A stretch of 64,000 bases of DNA, from contig NZ_CCBB010000003.1 of assembly GCF_000613185.1 (NCBI RefSeq), positions 868,001-932,000 of the forward strand, in the 5' to 3' direction. Source of the stretch: Mycolicibacterium cosmeticum. GTDB lineage: Bacteria > Actinomycetota > Actinomycetes > Mycobacteriales > Mycobacteriaceae. The notes beneath the pieces were generated by a model that was given only the letters and a program-made list of their open reading frames with translations, had not been told where the DNA came from and searched no databases. Shown piece by piece: positions 41,908-51,661 of this stretch (its first letter is position 1; every line of letters begins with the position of its first letter). The position numbers and the translations under genes were made by a program.

Positions 41908-42531
41908 ATGGCAGCCGGACTGCGTGAACGCAAAAAGCTCGATACCCGCCGCGCTCTCAGCGACGCCGCGCTGGAACTGACCTTCAGGCACGGCCTGGAG
42001 AACGTCACCCGGGAGGACATCGCCCGGCTTGCCGGGGTGTCGCTGCGCACCTTCAACAACTACTTCACCGGTAAGTACGAGGCGCTCGCCTACCGGCAGA
42101 CCGAGCGGTTACGCCGCAGCATCACCGAACTACGCGCGCGTCCGGCCACCGAACCCCTGTGGACGGCAATCACCGAATCCGTGCTACTCCCGCTGGAGCA
42201 GGATTTCGCCGACGCCGGGCCTGAATCCGGTGTGCCCACCCGCGAGGAACTCCTCGAGGTCCGAAAACTGTTGATGAGCCCAGAGGTTCGTGGGGCCGTG
42301 GGCAAGGCGTTGCTCGAGGAGTGGATCGCGGTGATCGCCGAACGCACCGGCACCGACCCGCATACCGACATGTACCCGCGGCTGGTCGCCGGTGTGGTGC
42401 ACGCCGTCGGCGACGCGGCCGCCGACGCCTACGCGAAGGCAGACCCACCGGTCGCCTTTCCGCAGCTACTGCGGCAGGGATTCGCGGCCGTCGCCGCCGG
42501 TCTGGCCGACCCGGAGAGCAGTCGTGGCTGA
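41908..42531 (+). CDS. TetR/AcrR-family regulator
   Basis: A 207-residue regulator. The N-terminal HTH is LRERKKLDTRRALSDAALELTFRHGLENVTREDIARLAGVSLRTFNNYF, the standard TetR layout, with SLRTFNNYF as recognition helix. The C-terminal domain is variable (SPEVRGAVGKALLEEWIAVIAERTG). The monooxygenase gene starts inside its 3' end, so repressor and enzyme share a transcript. The typical function would be repression until an aromatic or drug-like inducer binds. Confidence 0.9.
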   Translation: MAAGLRERKKLDTRRALSDAALELTFRHGLENVTREDIARLAGVSLRTFNNYFTGKYEALAYRQTERLRRSITELRARPATEPLWTAITESVLLPLEQDFADAGPESGVPTREELLEVRKLLMSPEVRGAVGKALLEEWIAVIAERTGTDPHTDMYPRLVAGVVHAVGDAAADAYAKADPPVAFPQLLRQGFAAVAAGLADPESSRG

Positions 42532-44056
42532 GCCGGTGGTGATTGCCGGCGCAGGCCCGAACGGCCTGATGCTGGCCTGCGAACTGGCGCTGGCGGGTGT
42601 GCGGGCGGTGGTGCTGGACCAGCTCCCCGGGCCCAGCTCCGAGCCGAAGGCCAACGGGCTTGTCGGCCAGGTCATCCGCCAACTCGACATGCGCGGCCTC
42701 TATCACACGTTCGGTGGCGAGGGCGGCCCCCCGAAGCCTTCCGCGGGTTGGATGTTCGCCGGAATGGCGCTGAGCTTCCTTGGGCTGCAGGACAACCCGA
42801 TGTACGCCTTGCTGGTGCCGCAACCACGGCTGGTGCGCCTGCTGGAACGGCGGGCCCACGAGCTCGGGGTGGACATCCGGTGGGGCCATGCACTCACCGA
42901 TTTCCGACACACCGACGACGAGGTCACCGTGACCGTGCGCGCGCACGGCCGTTCTTACGAACTGACCGCCCGATACCTGGTCGGCGCCGACGGTGGCCGC
43001 AGTACGGTGCGCAAGAACCTCGGCGTCGGCTTCACCGGCCACACCTCCGACATCGTCAGCAGGATCGCCCACGTGCACCTGCCCGAGCACCTGCTGGTGC
43101 CTGGTCGCGGCTATGAAGTGCCGGGTTTCGGGCTGCTGCCGTTCGGCTACAGCAGGTTCGAGCGCGGCTCGATCGTCGTGTTCCCGCTGGAACCCCACCG
43201 TCCCATGGTGGGCACCGTCGAATACGGCTGGACCGTCGGCAGCTCGGCAAGCCCCATCTCACTGGATGAGCTCCGGGACAGCCTGCGGCGCATCCTCGGT
43301 GTCGACGTTCCGCTGGAAGCGCCGAGGAAGCCCGGGGAGCATGCCCTGCGCCGGCTCGACGGCATCAACACCCGCCAGGCCGAGCGCTACCGGGTGGGCC
43401 GGGTGCTGTTGCTCGGCGACGCGGCGCACGTGCATTCGCCGATGGGTGGTCCCGGCTTGAACCTCGGTATGCAGGACGCCGTCAACCTGGGGTGGAAACT
43501 GGCCGCGGCGGTCAACGGCTGGGCGGGTGACGCCCTGCTGGACAGCTACCACAGCGAGCGGTATCCGGTGGGGGAGCGAGTGATGATGCACTCGATGGCG
43601 CAGCTGGCACTCGCCGCGCCTGGACCTGAAGTCGCCGCGCTGCGAACACTTTTCGCCGAGCTGGTCGGCAAGCCCGCGGTGGCTGCCCACCTCGCCGGGC
43701 TGCTGGCCGGCTCCGACGTCCGATATGACGTCGGTGACGACCATCCGCTGGCCGGCCGGATGGTGCCCGACGTGACCCTCGACGATGGCCGGCGGGTCGC
43801 CGACCTGCTGCACGAGGCGCGGCCGGTGCTGCTCGACCTGTCCGGTGGCGTACTCGACGTGACGGGGTTGCCGGACCGCGTCAACGTGGTGACCGGTGCA
43901 TGCGCAGCAGCGCCCGCGGCGCTCCTGCTGCGGCCCGACGCTTACGTCGCTTGGGCAGCCGACACTGTCGACGCGGCAGCGGCCGGCGCTCTGGCGGCGG
44001 CGACGGCCCGCTGGTGCGGTCAGCCCAGCGTCGCGCGGATACCCACCGTCACATAG
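42524..44056 (+). CDS. FAD-dependent aromatic-type monooxygenase
   Basis: A 510-residue flavoprotein of the p-hydroxybenzoate hydroxylase group. FAD dinucleotide motif VVIAGAGPNGLMLACELA (5-22), the DG motif VGADGGRSTVRKNLGV (about 150-165) and the GD motif RVLLLGDAAHVHSPMGGPGLNLGMQDAVNLGWKLAA (about 300-335) are intact. The C-terminal about 110 residues form the thioredoxin-like tail without its redox cysteines. Relatives hydroxylate phenols, polyketides or rifamycins; the substrate here is not known. The GTG at 42524 follows GGAGAG and overlaps the TetR stop by eight bases. The 3' end overlaps the convergent methyltransferase by 37 bases. Confidence 0.88.
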   Translation: MAEPVVIAGAGPNGLMLACELALAGVRAVVLDQLPGPSSEPKANGLVGQVIRQLDMRGLYHTFGGEGGPPKPSAGWMFAGMALSFLGLQDNPMYALLVPQPRLVRLLERRAHELGVDIRWGHALTDFRHTDDEVTVTVRAHGRSYELTARYLVGADGGRSTVRKNLGVGFTGHTSDIVSRIAHVHLPEHLLVPGRGYEVPGFGLLPFGYSRFERGSIVVFPLEPHRPMVGTVEYGWTVGSSASPISLDELRDSLRRILGVDVPLEAPRKPGEHALRRLDGINTRQAERYRVGRVLLLGDAAHVHSPMGGPGLNLGMQDAVNLGWKLAAAVNGWAGDALLDSYHSERYPVGERVMMHSMAQLALAAPGPEVAALRTLFAELVGKPAVAAHLAGLLAGSDVRYDVGDDHPLAGRMVPDVTLDDGRRVADLLHEARPVLLDLSGGVLDVTGLPDRVNVVTGACAAAPAALLLRPDAYVAWAADTVDAAAAGALAAATARWCGQPSVARIPTVT

Positions 44057-44751
44057 GGCAGTGCCAGCCCGGTCGTATTCGCCAGCGCCGGATGGGTTCT
44101 CAACAACTCGCGGACCTCGTCGAGCGTGCGGGTGCGGACCTCGGCCGGTGAGGTGATGCAGTAGCTGCGCGAGGCCACCAGGTCGACCAGTGCCTGCGGG
44201 GTCAGGTAACTCGTCCATTCGAAGTGCGCCCGCTCGACCGCGGCGAACGGTTCGGGCAGGGTCACCTTCTGCTCGAGGGCGTGATCCTCGTGGCCGATGA
44301 TCCGGCCCAGGTCTTTCACCCAGCCCATCCGTTCGTCGCGGGTGTTCCACACCAGCCCGAGCCGGCCGCCGGGGCGCAGCACCCTGGCGATCTCGGCCAC
44401 CGCGCGGTCGGCGTCGAACCAGTGCCAGGCCTGGGCCACCAACACCGAATCCACGCTGTCGTCGGGCAGCGGGATCTCCTCGGCCGTCCCCAGCAGGGCC
44501 GGGATGTCGGGCAGCGAGGTGGAGAGGACTTCCAGCATCTCGGGGATCGGGTCGACGGCGATCACGTCGAGTCCGCGTTCGGCCAGCCGGATGGTCAGCT
44601 TGCCGGTACCGGCACCCAGGTCGAGCACGGTGTGCGCGCCCGGCGGGAGCAGCCAGTCGATCGCCTCCGGCGGGTAGGACGGCCGGCCGCGCTCGTAGGC
44701 GGCGGCCTCCTCCCCGAAGGACAGCGACCGGGGCCGGGTCGACTCGCTCAC
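44020..44751 (-). CDS. SAM-dependent methyltransferase (Rv3342-like)
   Basis: A 243-residue class I methyltransferase: the SAM-binding motif [19 protein letters not shown] (about 42-60), the acidic loop [32 protein letters not shown] and [14 protein letters not shown]. Length and position after metX match Rv3342. The GTG start overlaps the metX stop (GTGA), so it is the third gene of the metY-metX unit and thus also downstream of the SAM riboswitch. Substrate unknown; coupling to methionine synthesis may simply link SAM supply and use. Confidence 0.87.
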   Translation of the reverse strand: MSESTRPRSLSFGEEAAAYERGRPSYPPEAIDWLLPPGAHTVLDLGAGTGKLTIRLAERGLDVIAVDPIPEMLEVLSTSLPDIPALLGTAEEIPLPDDSVDSVLVAQAWHWFDADRAVAEIARVLRPGGRLGLVWNTRDERMGWVKDLGRIIGHEDHALEQKVTLPEPFAAVERAHFEWTSYLTPQALVDLVASRSYCITSPAEVRTRTLDEVRELLRTHPALANTTGLALPYVTVGIRATLG

Positions 44752-45860
44752 TGCGATGCGAGCTTCAGCGTCTGCCGGATCAGGGCACCCACCGAGTCGG
44801 TCTCGACCAGGAAGCCGTCGTGGCCGTAGATCGAATCGACGACGTTGAGCCCCGCGCACCCGGGGAGCAGGTCGGCCAATTCCTGTTGCAGGCGAATGGG
44901 ATACAGCCGATCGGAGGTGATGCCCCCGACGATCACCGGCACCTGGCAGGACTCCAGCGCCGCGGCCACCCCGCCCCGGCCGCGGCCGACGTCGTGGCTG
45001 GACAGCGCGTCCGTCAGCGCCACATAGGTGCCCGCGTCGAACCGGGACACCAGCTTCGCGCCCTGATACTCCAGATAGCTCTCGATGGCGAAGCGGGCGT
45101 CATCATCACCCTGGACATCGTTGCCGAACCGCGAATCCAATTCGGCCTCACCGCGATACGTCAGGTGCGCGAACCGCCGCGCGATCTCCATCCCGGCGCT
45201 GGGCAGGCGCCCAGTGCCGTGGTAGTCACCGCCCTGCCAGTTCGGGTCGGCCTTGATGGCGGCCACCTGACTGCTCTGCGTACCGATCTGGTCGGCGGTC
45301 GCGCGCGCGCCGACGGCCAGGACCAGTGCCGTGCGCACGGTGTCCGGGTGCCCGATGATCCACTCCAGGGCCCGGGCCCCGCCCATGGAACCGCCGATCA
45401 CCGCCGCCACCCGGGTGATGCCCAGCGCGGCCAGCGTCGCCAGGTCGGCGTTCACCTGGTCGCGGATCGTGATGGTCGGGAACCGGGAACCCCACGGACG
45501 GCCGTCCCTGGCCAGCGAGCTGGGACCGGTGGAGCCGCGGCAGCCACCCAGCACGTTGGTCGAGATGGCGCACCAGCGGTCGGTGTCGATCGGGGCGCCC
45601 GGCCCGGCCACACCGTCCCACCAGCCGGGGGTGGGATGGCCGGGGCCGGCCGGACCGGTCACGTGTGAATCACCGGTCAGGGCGTGCAGCACCATCACGA
45701 CGTTGTCGCGCTCGGGGGACAGCTCACCCCAGCGCTGCACGGCGATGGTGACGTCGTCGAGCACCGCGCCGCTCTCCAGCGGCAGCGAGCCGATGTCGAC
45801 GAGGGCGGTTTCGCCTTCGGCCGGCAGGGACACGGCGGGGCGGGTATCTGACACGGTCAC
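44748..45860 (-). CDS. metX: Homoserine O-acetyltransferase MetX
   Basis: A 370-residue alpha/beta hydrolase-fold acyltransferase that makes O-acetylhomoserine from homoserine and acetyl-CoA, the activated precursor of methionine. The nucleophile is Ser158 in [13 protein letters not shown], the acid lies in [12 protein letters not shown] and the base in [10 protein letters not shown] near the C-terminus; [11 protein letters not shown] and [12 protein letters not shown] are family signatures. Called metA in M. tuberculosis (Rv3341). The GTG overlaps the metY stop by four bases. Confidence 0.95.
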   Translation of the reverse strand: MTVSDTRPAVSLPAEGETALVDIGSLPLESGAVLDDVTIAVQRWGELSPERDNVVMVLHALTGDSHVTGPAGPGHPTPGWWDGVAGPGAPIDTDRWCAISTNVLGGCRGSTGPSSLARDGRPWGSRFPTITIRDQVNADLATLAALGITRVAAVIGGSMGGARALEWIIGHPDTVRTALVLAVGARATADQIGTQSSQVAAIKADPNWQGGDYHGTGRLPSAGMEIARRFAHLTYRGEAELDSRFGNDVQGDDDARFAIESYLEYQGAKLVSRFDAGTYVALTDALSSHDVGRGRGGVAAALESCQVPVIVGGITSDRLYPIRLQQELADLLPGCAGLNVVDSIYGHDGFLVETDSVGALIRQTLKLASQ

Positions 45861-47185
45861 ACTGCCGCCGCCGTGTCGGACAACACCTGCCGGGCCGCCG
45901 CGAAGCCCTGTTCCAGATCGGCCAGGATGTCGTCGATGCCCTCGATGCCGACGGCCAACCGCACCAGGCCCGGCGTGACACCGGTGGTCAGCTGCTCCTG
46001 CGGGGTCAGCTGCTGGTGGGTGGTGGACGCGGGATGGATGACCAGCGAGCGCACATCACCGATGTTGGCGACGTGGCTGTGCAGGGTCAACGCGTCGACG
46101 AACGCCTTTCCGGCCGCGATACCGCCGGCCAGTTCGAAGGCCAGCACCGCGCCGGTGCCCTTCGGGGCGATCCGGCGGCCCACCTCGTACCACGGCGAGG
46201 TGGGCAGACCCGCGTAGTTCACCGAGAGGACGTCGGGATGCCCGGCCAGGTACTCGGCCACTCGCTGCGCATTGGACACGTGACGTTCAACACGCAGGCT
46301 CAGCGTTTCCAATCCCTGCGCGATGAGAAAGGCGTTGAACGGCGACAGCGCGCTGCCCAGGTCGCGCAGCAACTGCACGCGTGCCTTGAGCGCGTACGCG
46401 GGTGCGCCCAGGTCGGCGAACACCACACCGTGATAGCTGGGGTCCGGCTCGGTGAAGCCGGGGAACCGCCCGTTCGTCCAGTCGAAGGTGCCGCCGTCGA
46501 CGATCACGCCGGCGATCGCCGACCCGTGGCCGCCCAGGTACTTGGTGGCCGAGTGCACGACGATGTCGGCACCGTGCGCGATCGGCTGGATCAGGTACGG
46601 GGTCGCGATGGTGTTGTCGACGATCAGCGGCACGCCGTTGTCGTGCGCCACCCCGGCCACCGCGGGAATGTCGAGCACGTCGATCTGAGGGTTGGAGATG
46701 GTCTCGGCGAAGAAGGCCTTGGTGTTGGGCCGCACGGCCGCGCGCCAGGACTCCGGGTCGTCGGGGTTGTCGACGAAGCTGACCTCGATGCCGAGCTTGG
46801 GCAGCGAGTAGTGGAACAGGTTGTAGGTGCCGCCGTAGAGCCGCGGGCTGGACACGATGTGATCGCCGGCCGAGGCCAGGTTCAGGATGGCGAACGTCTC
46901 GGCCGCCTGCCCGGAGGACAGGAACAGCGCGGCCACACCGCCTTCCAGCGCGGCGACCCGCTGCTCGATGACGTCGGTGGTGGGGTTGCCGATGCGGGTG
47001 TAGATGTTGCCCGGCTCGGCGAGCCCGAACAGCGCGGCGGCGTGGTCGGTGCTGTCGAACGTGTACGACGTGGTCTGGTAGATCGGCAGGGCCCGCGCGT
47101 TCGTGGCGGCGTCGGGGGTCTGGCCGGCGTGCACCTGCTTGGTCTCGAAGGACCAGCTTGCGAGCTTTTCTTCTGGCGTGCTCAT
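45857..47185 (-). CDS. metY: O-acetylhomoserine sulfhydrylase MetY (Rv3340)
   Basis: A 442-residue PLP enzyme of the Cys/Met metabolism family, which condenses O-acetylhomoserine with sulfide to homocysteine. The PLP lysine is K215 in [36 protein letters not shown] and [13 protein letters not shown] are family signatures. Annotated metC in M. tuberculosis. It is the first gene of the metY-metX-methyltransferase unit and is preceded by a SAM-IV riboswitch, so it should be shut down when S-adenosylmethionine is plentiful. The ATG has GGAGG upstream. Confidence 0.95.
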   Translation of the reverse strand: MSTPEEKLASWSFETKQVHAGQTPDAATNARALPIYQTTSYTFDSTDHAAALFGLAEPGNIYTRIGNPTTDVIEQRVAALEGGVAALFLSSGQAAETFAILNLASAGDHIVSSPRLYGGTYNLFHYSLPKLGIEVSFVDNPDDPESWRAAVRPNTKAFFAETISNPQIDVLDIPAVAGVAHDNGVPLIVDNTIATPYLIQPIAHGADIVVHSATKYLGGHGSAIAGVIVDGGTFDWTNGRFPGFTEPDPSYHGVVFADLGAPAYALKARVQLLRDLGSALSPFNAFLIAQGLETLSLRVERHVSNAQRVAEYLAGHPDVLSVNYAGLPTSPWYEVGRRIAPKGTGAVLAFELAGGIAAGKAFVDALTLHSHVANIGDVRSLVIHPASTTHQQLTPQEQLTTGVTPGLVRLAVGIEGIDDILADLEQGFAAARQVLSDTAAAV

Positions 47186-47212
47186 GGGAAACGAACCTCC
47201 ATCTGTGTCTGG

Positions 47213-47236
47213 GGGTCCGTCCGTCAGTACGGACCC
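47213..47236 (-). promoter_or_regulatory. Candidate expression-platform hairpin of the SAM riboswitch
   Basis: GGGTCCGT and ACGGACCC form a perfect 8-bp inverted repeat with an 8-base loop. It lies between the aptamer and the metY ribosome site and shares bases (ACCC side) with the 3' edge of the aptamer, so its formation could depend on ligand binding. No T-run follows, so termination would have to be of a non-classical type. Confidence 0.5.
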
Positions 47237-47350
47237 GCGCTTGCCGGTAGCCGCTTTCGGCTACACAACCTGGTCCTCACCCGGAGCACCCCACCGCGGT
47301 TGGAGGGTTGCCGGCCAGCAAGCCGGGGCTTGGTGCTGGCACTCATGACC
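47232..47350 (-). ncRNA. SAM-IV riboswitch aptamer
   Basis: Read on the minus strand, the segment begins GGTCATGAGTGCCAGC, continues through CAAGCCCCGGCTTGC, GGCAACCCTCCAACCGCGG, GGGTGAGGACCAGGT and a GTAGCC-x5-GGCTAC hairpin, and ends GCAAGCGCGGGTC. This is the SAM-IV consensus known from actinobacteria, including the pseudoknot-forming loop, and very close to the mycobacterial SAM-IV RNA used for structure work. It is immediately upstream of metY, the usual target. The RNA senses S-adenosylmethionine and lowers expression of methionine genes. Confidence 0.93.
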
Positions 47351-47628
47351 GATGCAAAGCCTAGCTCACCGCCTCGACCGAAGGCCACTGGGTTCACCGG
47401 GATGTCGGCCGCCGCGGGACGAAAGCTACTGGTCAGTAGTCAAGGTTGGCCCGTCACGCGGTACGCGGCCCTTGTAGTGTTGCGCTCGAGCGCTGCCGGA
47501 ACCCGGACAGCCTCAGCAGACAGTGACACGCCAAGGGAAAAGGCACCCACCACCAATGGGCACGTCGCTTTTGGGCCCGTGTCGCACGCCGCATATCTGA
47601 CACCGACAGTGAGGCCGTAAGAACAACC
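47351..47628. promoter_or_regulatory. Intergenic promoter region between metY riboswitch and icd2
   Basis: A 278-base stretch with no convincing gene, between the divergent metY leader and the isocitrate dehydrogenase gene. It must hold the metY promoter near 47355-47400 (minus strand) and the icd2 promoter. I cannot place the promoter elements with confidence; no palindrome of note was seen. Confidence 0.4.
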
Positions 47629-49866
47629 ATGAGCGCCCAGCAGCCGACCATCATCTACACGCTGACCGACGAAGCCCCGCTGCTTGCCACCTACGCCTTC
47701 CTCCCGGTGATCCGAACTTTCGCCGGCGCCGCCGGTATCGACGTGCAGACCAGTGATATCTCCGTGGCCGCGCGCATCCTGGCCGAGTTCGGCGACTACC
47801 TGACCGATGAGCAGAAGGTCCCCGACAACCTGGCCGCGCTTGGCGAGCTGACCCAGGACCCCAGCGCCAACATCATCAAGCTGCCCAACATCAGCGCCTC
47901 GGTGCCCCAGCTGCTGGCCGCCATCAAGGAGCTCAAGGGCAAGGGCTACAACCTGCCCGAATACCCCGGCGATCCGAAGACCGACGAAGAAAAAGAGATC
48001 AAGGCCCGCTACGGCAAGATCCTGGGCAGCGCCGTGAACCCGGTGCTGCGGGAGGGTAACTCCGATCGCCGTGCCCCGAAGGCCGTCAAGGAGTACGCCC
48101 GCAAGCATCCGCACAGCATGGGCGAGTGGTCGCAGGCCTCCCGGACGCATGTCGCGACCATGAAGACCGGCGACTTCTACCACGGCGAGAAGTCGATGAC
48201 GCTGGACAGGGACCGCAACGTCCGCATGGAGCTCAAGACCGCGGGTGGTCAGACCATCGTGCTCAAGCCCGAGGTCAAGCTCGACAACGGTGACGTGATC
48301 GACAGCATGTACATGAGCAAGAAGGCGCTGATCGACTTCTACGAAGAGCAGATCGAAGACGCTTACAAGACGGGCGTGATGTTCTCGCTGCACGTCAAGG
48401 CGACCATGATGAAGGTCAGCCACCCGATCGTGTTCGGTCACGCGGTGAAGGTCTTCTACAAGGACGCGTTCGCCAAGCACGGCAAGCTGTTCGACGAGCT
48501 CGGCGTCAACGTCAACAACGGCCTGTCCGACCTCTACGACAAGATCGAGTCCCTGCCCGCCTCGCAGCGCGAGGAGATCATCGAGGACCTGCACCGATGC
48601 CACGAGCACCGGCCCGAACTGGCGATGGTGGACTCGGCCAAGGGCATTTCCAACTTCCACTCCCCGTCCGACGTCATCGTGGATGCGTCGATGCCGGCGA
48701 TGATCCGCCTCGGCGGCAAGATGTACGGCGCCGACGGCCGCACCAAGGACACCAAGGCGGTGAACCCGGAGTCGACCTTCTCCCGCATGTACCAGGAGAT
48801 GATCAACTTCTGTAAGACGAACGGTCAGTTCGATCCGACCACCATGGGCACCGTTCCCAACGTCGGGCTGATGGCGCAGAAGGCCGAGGAGTACGGCAGC
48901 CACGACAAGACCTTCGAGATCCCGGAGGACGGCGTCGCCGACATCGTGGACAACGACACCGGTGAGGTGCTGCTGAGCCAGAACGTCGAAGCCGGCGACA
49001 TCTGGCGCATGCCCATCGTCAAGGACGCCCCGATCCGGGACTGGGTCAAGCTGGCCGTCAACCGGGCCCGGCTGTCCGGGATGACGACGGTGTTCTGGCT
49101 CGACGACGAGCGCCCGCACGAGAACGAGCTGCGCAAGAAGGTGAAGGCCTACCTCAAGGAGGAGGACACCGAGGGTCTGGACATCACGATCCTGCCGCAG
49201 GTGTGGGCCATGAGGTACACGCTGGAGCGGGTCATCCGGGGCAAGGACACCATCGCGGCGACCGGCAACATCCTGCGCGACTACCTCACCGACCTGTTCC
49301 CGATCCTGGAGTTGGGTACCAGCGCGAAGATGCTCTCGATCGTGCCGTTGATGGCCGGCGGCGGGCTGTACGAGACCGGTGCCGGCGGTTCGGCGCCCAA
49401 GCACGTCAGCCAACTGGTCGAGGAGAACCACCTGCGCTGGGACTCGCTCGGCGAGTTCCTGGCCATCGGTGCCAGCCTCGAGGACCTGGGCAACAAGACG
49501 GACAACGCGAAGGCCAAGGTGCTGGCCGACACACTGGACGCCGCTGTCGGAAAGTTGTTGGACGAGAACAAGTCTCCGTCGCGTAAGGCCGGTGAACTGG
49601 ACAACCGGGGTAGCCAGTTCTACCTGTCCCTGTACTGGGCGCAGGCACTGGCCGAGCAGACCGAGGACCAGGAGCTGGCCGAGCATTTCGCGCCGCTGGC
49701 CAAGACGCTGGCCGACAGCGAGGCCGCGATCGTCGACGAGCTCAACGCGGTGCAGGGTGGGCATGCCGACATCGGCGGCTACTACTACCCGGATCCGGAG
49801 AAGACGGCGGCGGTGATGCGTCCGAGCAAGACGTTTAACGCCGCGCTGGAGGCCGCCAACAGCTGA
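47629..49866 (+). CDS. icd2: Monomeric NADP-dependent isocitrate dehydrogenase
   Basis: A 745-residue monomeric-type isocitrate dehydrogenase (IDH-II), which converts isocitrate to 2-oxoglutarate and NADPH in the TCA cycle. The start [21 protein letters not shown] and internal blocks such as [47 protein letters not shown] and [16 protein letters not shown] are characteristic of this family, which is unrelated in size to the dimeric Icd1. In M. tuberculosis icd2 is elsewhere (Rv0066c) and the dimeric icd1 (Rv3339c) is next to metC; here the monomeric gene occupies that slot. A long palindrome follows the stop. Confidence 0.95.
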   Translation: MSAQQPTIIYTLTDEAPLLATYAFLPVIRTFAGAAGIDVQTSDISVAARILAEFGDYLTDEQKVPDNLAALGELTQDPSANIIKLPNISASVPQLLAAIKELKGKGYNLPEYPGDPKTDEEKEIKARYGKILGSAVNPVLREGNSDRRAPKAVKEYARKHPHSMGEWSQASRTHVATMKTGDFYHGEKSMTLDRDRNVRMELKTAGGQTIVLKPEVKLDNGDVIDSMYMSKKALIDFYEEQIEDAYKTGVMFSLHVKATMMKVSHPIVFGHAVKVFYKDAFAKHGKLFDELGVNVNNGLSDLYDKIESLPASQREEIIEDLHRCHEHRPELAMVDSAKGISNFHSPSDVIVDASMPAMIRLGGKMYGADGRTKDTKAVNPESTFSRMYQEMINFCKTNGQFDPTTMGTVPNVGLMAQKAEEYGSHDKTFEIPEDGVADIVDNDTGEVLLSQNVEAGDIWRMPIVKDAPIRDWVKLAVNRARLSGMTTVFWLDDERPHENELRKKVKAYLKEEDTEGLDITILPQVWAMRYTLERVIRGKDTIAATGNILRDYLTDLFPILELGTSAKMLSIVPLMAGGGLYETGAGGSAPKHVSQLVEENHLRWDSLGEFLAIGASLEDLGNKTDNAKAKVLADTLDAAVGKLLDENKSPSRKAGELDNRGSQFYLSLYWAQALAEQTEDQELAEHFAPLAKTLADSEAAIVDELNAVQGGHADIGGYYYPDPEKTAAVMRPSKTFNAALEAANS

Positions 49867-49869
49867 GCG

Positions 49870-49935
49870 GCGCCGACACTACGGTTTGTGGCGCGATTTC
49901 CGTGAATTCGCGCGATGAACCGTAGTTTCGGCGTC
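49870..49935. terminator. Long bidirectional hairpin
   Basis: CGCCGACACTACGGTT and AACCGTAGTTTCGGCG are nearly perfect complements (one mismatch) enclosing a second inner pair, GGCGCGA and TCGCGCG. The whole fills the gap between the convergent icd2 and hydrolase genes and touches the stop codon of the latter. Confidence 0.7.
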
Positions 49936-50773
49936 ACCCGGCCGGCGGTGCCGCGCGCCGGGGTTCGGTGTGGGCGTCGACGAACTCGGTGATCAGCTGG
50001 GTGACCCGGCCGGGCGCCTCGAGCATGGGGACGTGCCCCAAGCCGGGCAGCCGGGTGACCCGGGTGTCGGGTGGCAGGTGGTCGACGAAGTAGCGAGTGC
50101 CGCGCGGGGTGGGGAATACCCGGTCCTTCTCGCACAGCACCAGGTGGGTGGGCACGCCGACGTCGGCGAGTTCCAGCAGACCGGGCAGCCGCAGCGTTTT
50201 GACCAGCAACTGCAGGTAGGCGGTGCAGTGGGTGGCGTCCTGCACCAGCAGGTCCAGGTCGGTGCGGCTGGGACCGTCGGCGGGTCCGCTGACGGGAAGC
50301 GTGGCGATGCGGGTGCCGAACGGCACGTCCAGGATCCGCGGGCCGATCAGCCGGGCGGCGAGCAACGCCGGGCCGCCGAGCACGAACTTGAGCACGGTCT
50401 CGTACTTGGTGAGCGAATGCCGACCCCAGCCGCCCGCGGGGGCGATACCGGTCAGGGTGCGTGCCCGGCCCCGACGTTCCAGTTCGAAGGCCACCCAGCC
50501 GCCCAGTGAGTTCCCGACGATATGGGCTGTGTCCCAGCCGATTTCGTCCATCCGGCGCTCGACATCGTCGACCAGGGTGGCGGTGTCGAGCAGCCAGCCC
50601 GGCGCACGCGGTCCGCCGTGGTGGCCGATCATGGTCGGGGCCAGCACCTCGAACCGGCCGGTCTCGGCCAGTTGGGGTGCCACCGTCCGCCAGACGTTCT
50701 GCGAGCACAGGAACGGATGCAACAGCAGGATCGGTTCACCCGACCCGAGGTGGAACGGCGCGCGTTCGGTCAT
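49934..50773 (-). CDS. Alpha/beta-fold hydrolase
   Basis: A 279-residue hydrolase. The oxyanion motif is LLLHPFLCSQNVW, the nucleophile Ser is in VGNSLGGWVAFEL (about 92), the acid Asp in VLCEKDRVFPTP (about 223) and the base His in LPGLGHVPMLEAPG (about 251). Likely an esterase, lipase or epoxide-type hydrolase; substrate unknown. The ATG at 50773 matches the family N-terminus; longer open extension upstream overlaps xthA and is rejected. It is convergent with icd2 and divergent from xthA by 81 bases. Confidence 0.83.
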   Translation of the reverse strand: MTERAPFHLGSGEPILLLHPFLCSQNVWRTVAPQLAETGRFEVLAPTMIGHHGGPRAPGWLLDTATLVDDVERRMDEIGWDTAHIVGNSLGGWVAFELERRGRARTLTGIAPAGGWGRHSLTKYETVLKFVLGGPALLAARLIGPRILDVPFGTRIATLPVSGPADGPSRTDLDLLVQDATHCTAYLQLLVKTLRLPGLLELADVGVPTHLVLCEKDRVFPTPRGTRYFVDHLPPDTRVTRLPGLGHVPMLEAPGRVTQLITEFVDAHTEPRRAAPPAG

Positions 50774-50854
50774 ACGGCCCGACACTAAAACGGTACCGCC
50801 GGTACCGCAAGATCCGGCGGGCTGCTTGTCGGTGGGCTGCACTAGGGTGCTGGC

Positions 50855-51652
50855 GTGATCGTCACCACCGTCAACGTCAACGGCATCCGCGCCGCGGTCA
50901 AGCAGCGTTCCAGCGAGAACCTGGGGTTGCTGCCCTGGCTGAAGGAGTCCCGCGCCGACATCGTTTGCCTGCAGGAGACCCGGGCCGATGACGAGCAGCT
51001 GCGCGACGCCCTGGCCCCCGCCTTGGCCGACGATTGGCACCTGGCGTCGGCGGAACCACATGTCAAGGGCCGCAACGGCGTTGCCGTGCTCTCGCGCACC
51101 CCGTTCAGCGCGGTGCGGATCCTGGAGTCCGAGGAGTTCGCCACCCACGGCCGCTATATCGAGGTCGAGACCGGCGGCGCCACCGTCGCCAGTGTCTACC
51201 TGCCCACCGGTGAGGCCGAGACGGAACGGCAGCTGGAGAAGGAACGGTTCATGGCCGCCATCGAGGCCAGGATGGCCCAGCTACTGGCCGGCAACCGGGA
51301 CACCGTGCTGTGCGGTGACTGGAACATCGCGCACACCGAGAACGACATCAAGGCCTGGAAGAACAACGTCAAGAAGGCCGGGTTCCTGCCCAGTGAACGG
51401 CAGTGGCTGACCGATCTGATGGCCACCGGCTGGGTGGATGTGGTGCGCCGGCTGCACCCCGACGTCGCCGGCCCGTACAGCTGGTGGTCCTGGCGCGGCA
51501 AGGCCTTCGACAACGACGCCGGCTGGCGCATCGACTATCACCTGGCCAACGCGGGCCTGGCCGAGCGCGCGGTGTCGGCCCGGGTGGAGCGGGCCGAGCT
51601 CTACGCGTTGCGCTGGTCCGATCACGCCCCGGTGACCGTCGAATTCTCCTAG
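50855..51652 (+). CDS. xthA: Exodeoxyribonuclease III / AP endonuclease
   Basis: A 265-residue enzyme of the ExoIII family, which nicks DNA at abasic sites in base excision repair and has 3' exonuclease activity. Motifs: VTTVNVNGIRAAV, IVCLQETRADDE (metal Glu), CGDWNIAHTENDI (catalytic Asp and Asn), YSWWSWRGKAFDNDAGWRIDYHLA and SDHAPVTVEF (catalytic His). Similar to M. tuberculosis XthA (Rv0427c), though in another genomic place. GTG start without a strong ribosome site. Confidence 0.92.
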   Translation: MIVTTVNVNGIRAAVKQRSSENLGLLPWLKESRADIVCLQETRADDEQLRDALAPALADDWHLASAEPHVKGRNGVAVLSRTPFSAVRILESEEFATHGRYIEVETGGATVASVYLPTGEAETERQLEKERFMAAIEARMAQLLAGNRDTVLCGDWNIAHTENDIKAWKNNVKKAGFLPSERQWLTDLMATGWVDVVRRLHPDVAGPYSWWSWRGKAFDNDAGWRIDYHLANAGLAERAVSARVERAELYALRWSDHAPVTVEFS

Positions 51653-51661
51653 CAGACCCGT

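Noticed and set aside
47440..49764. 774-codon open frame on the minus strand opposite icd2
   Set aside because: Antisense shadow of a conserved enzyme gene; low-complexity Val/Leu/Gly/Gln composition and no family features.
50774..51148. N-terminal extension of the alpha/beta hydrolase to 404 residues
   Set aside because: The extension runs antisense through the xthA promoter and coding sequence; family homology begins at the ATG at 50773.
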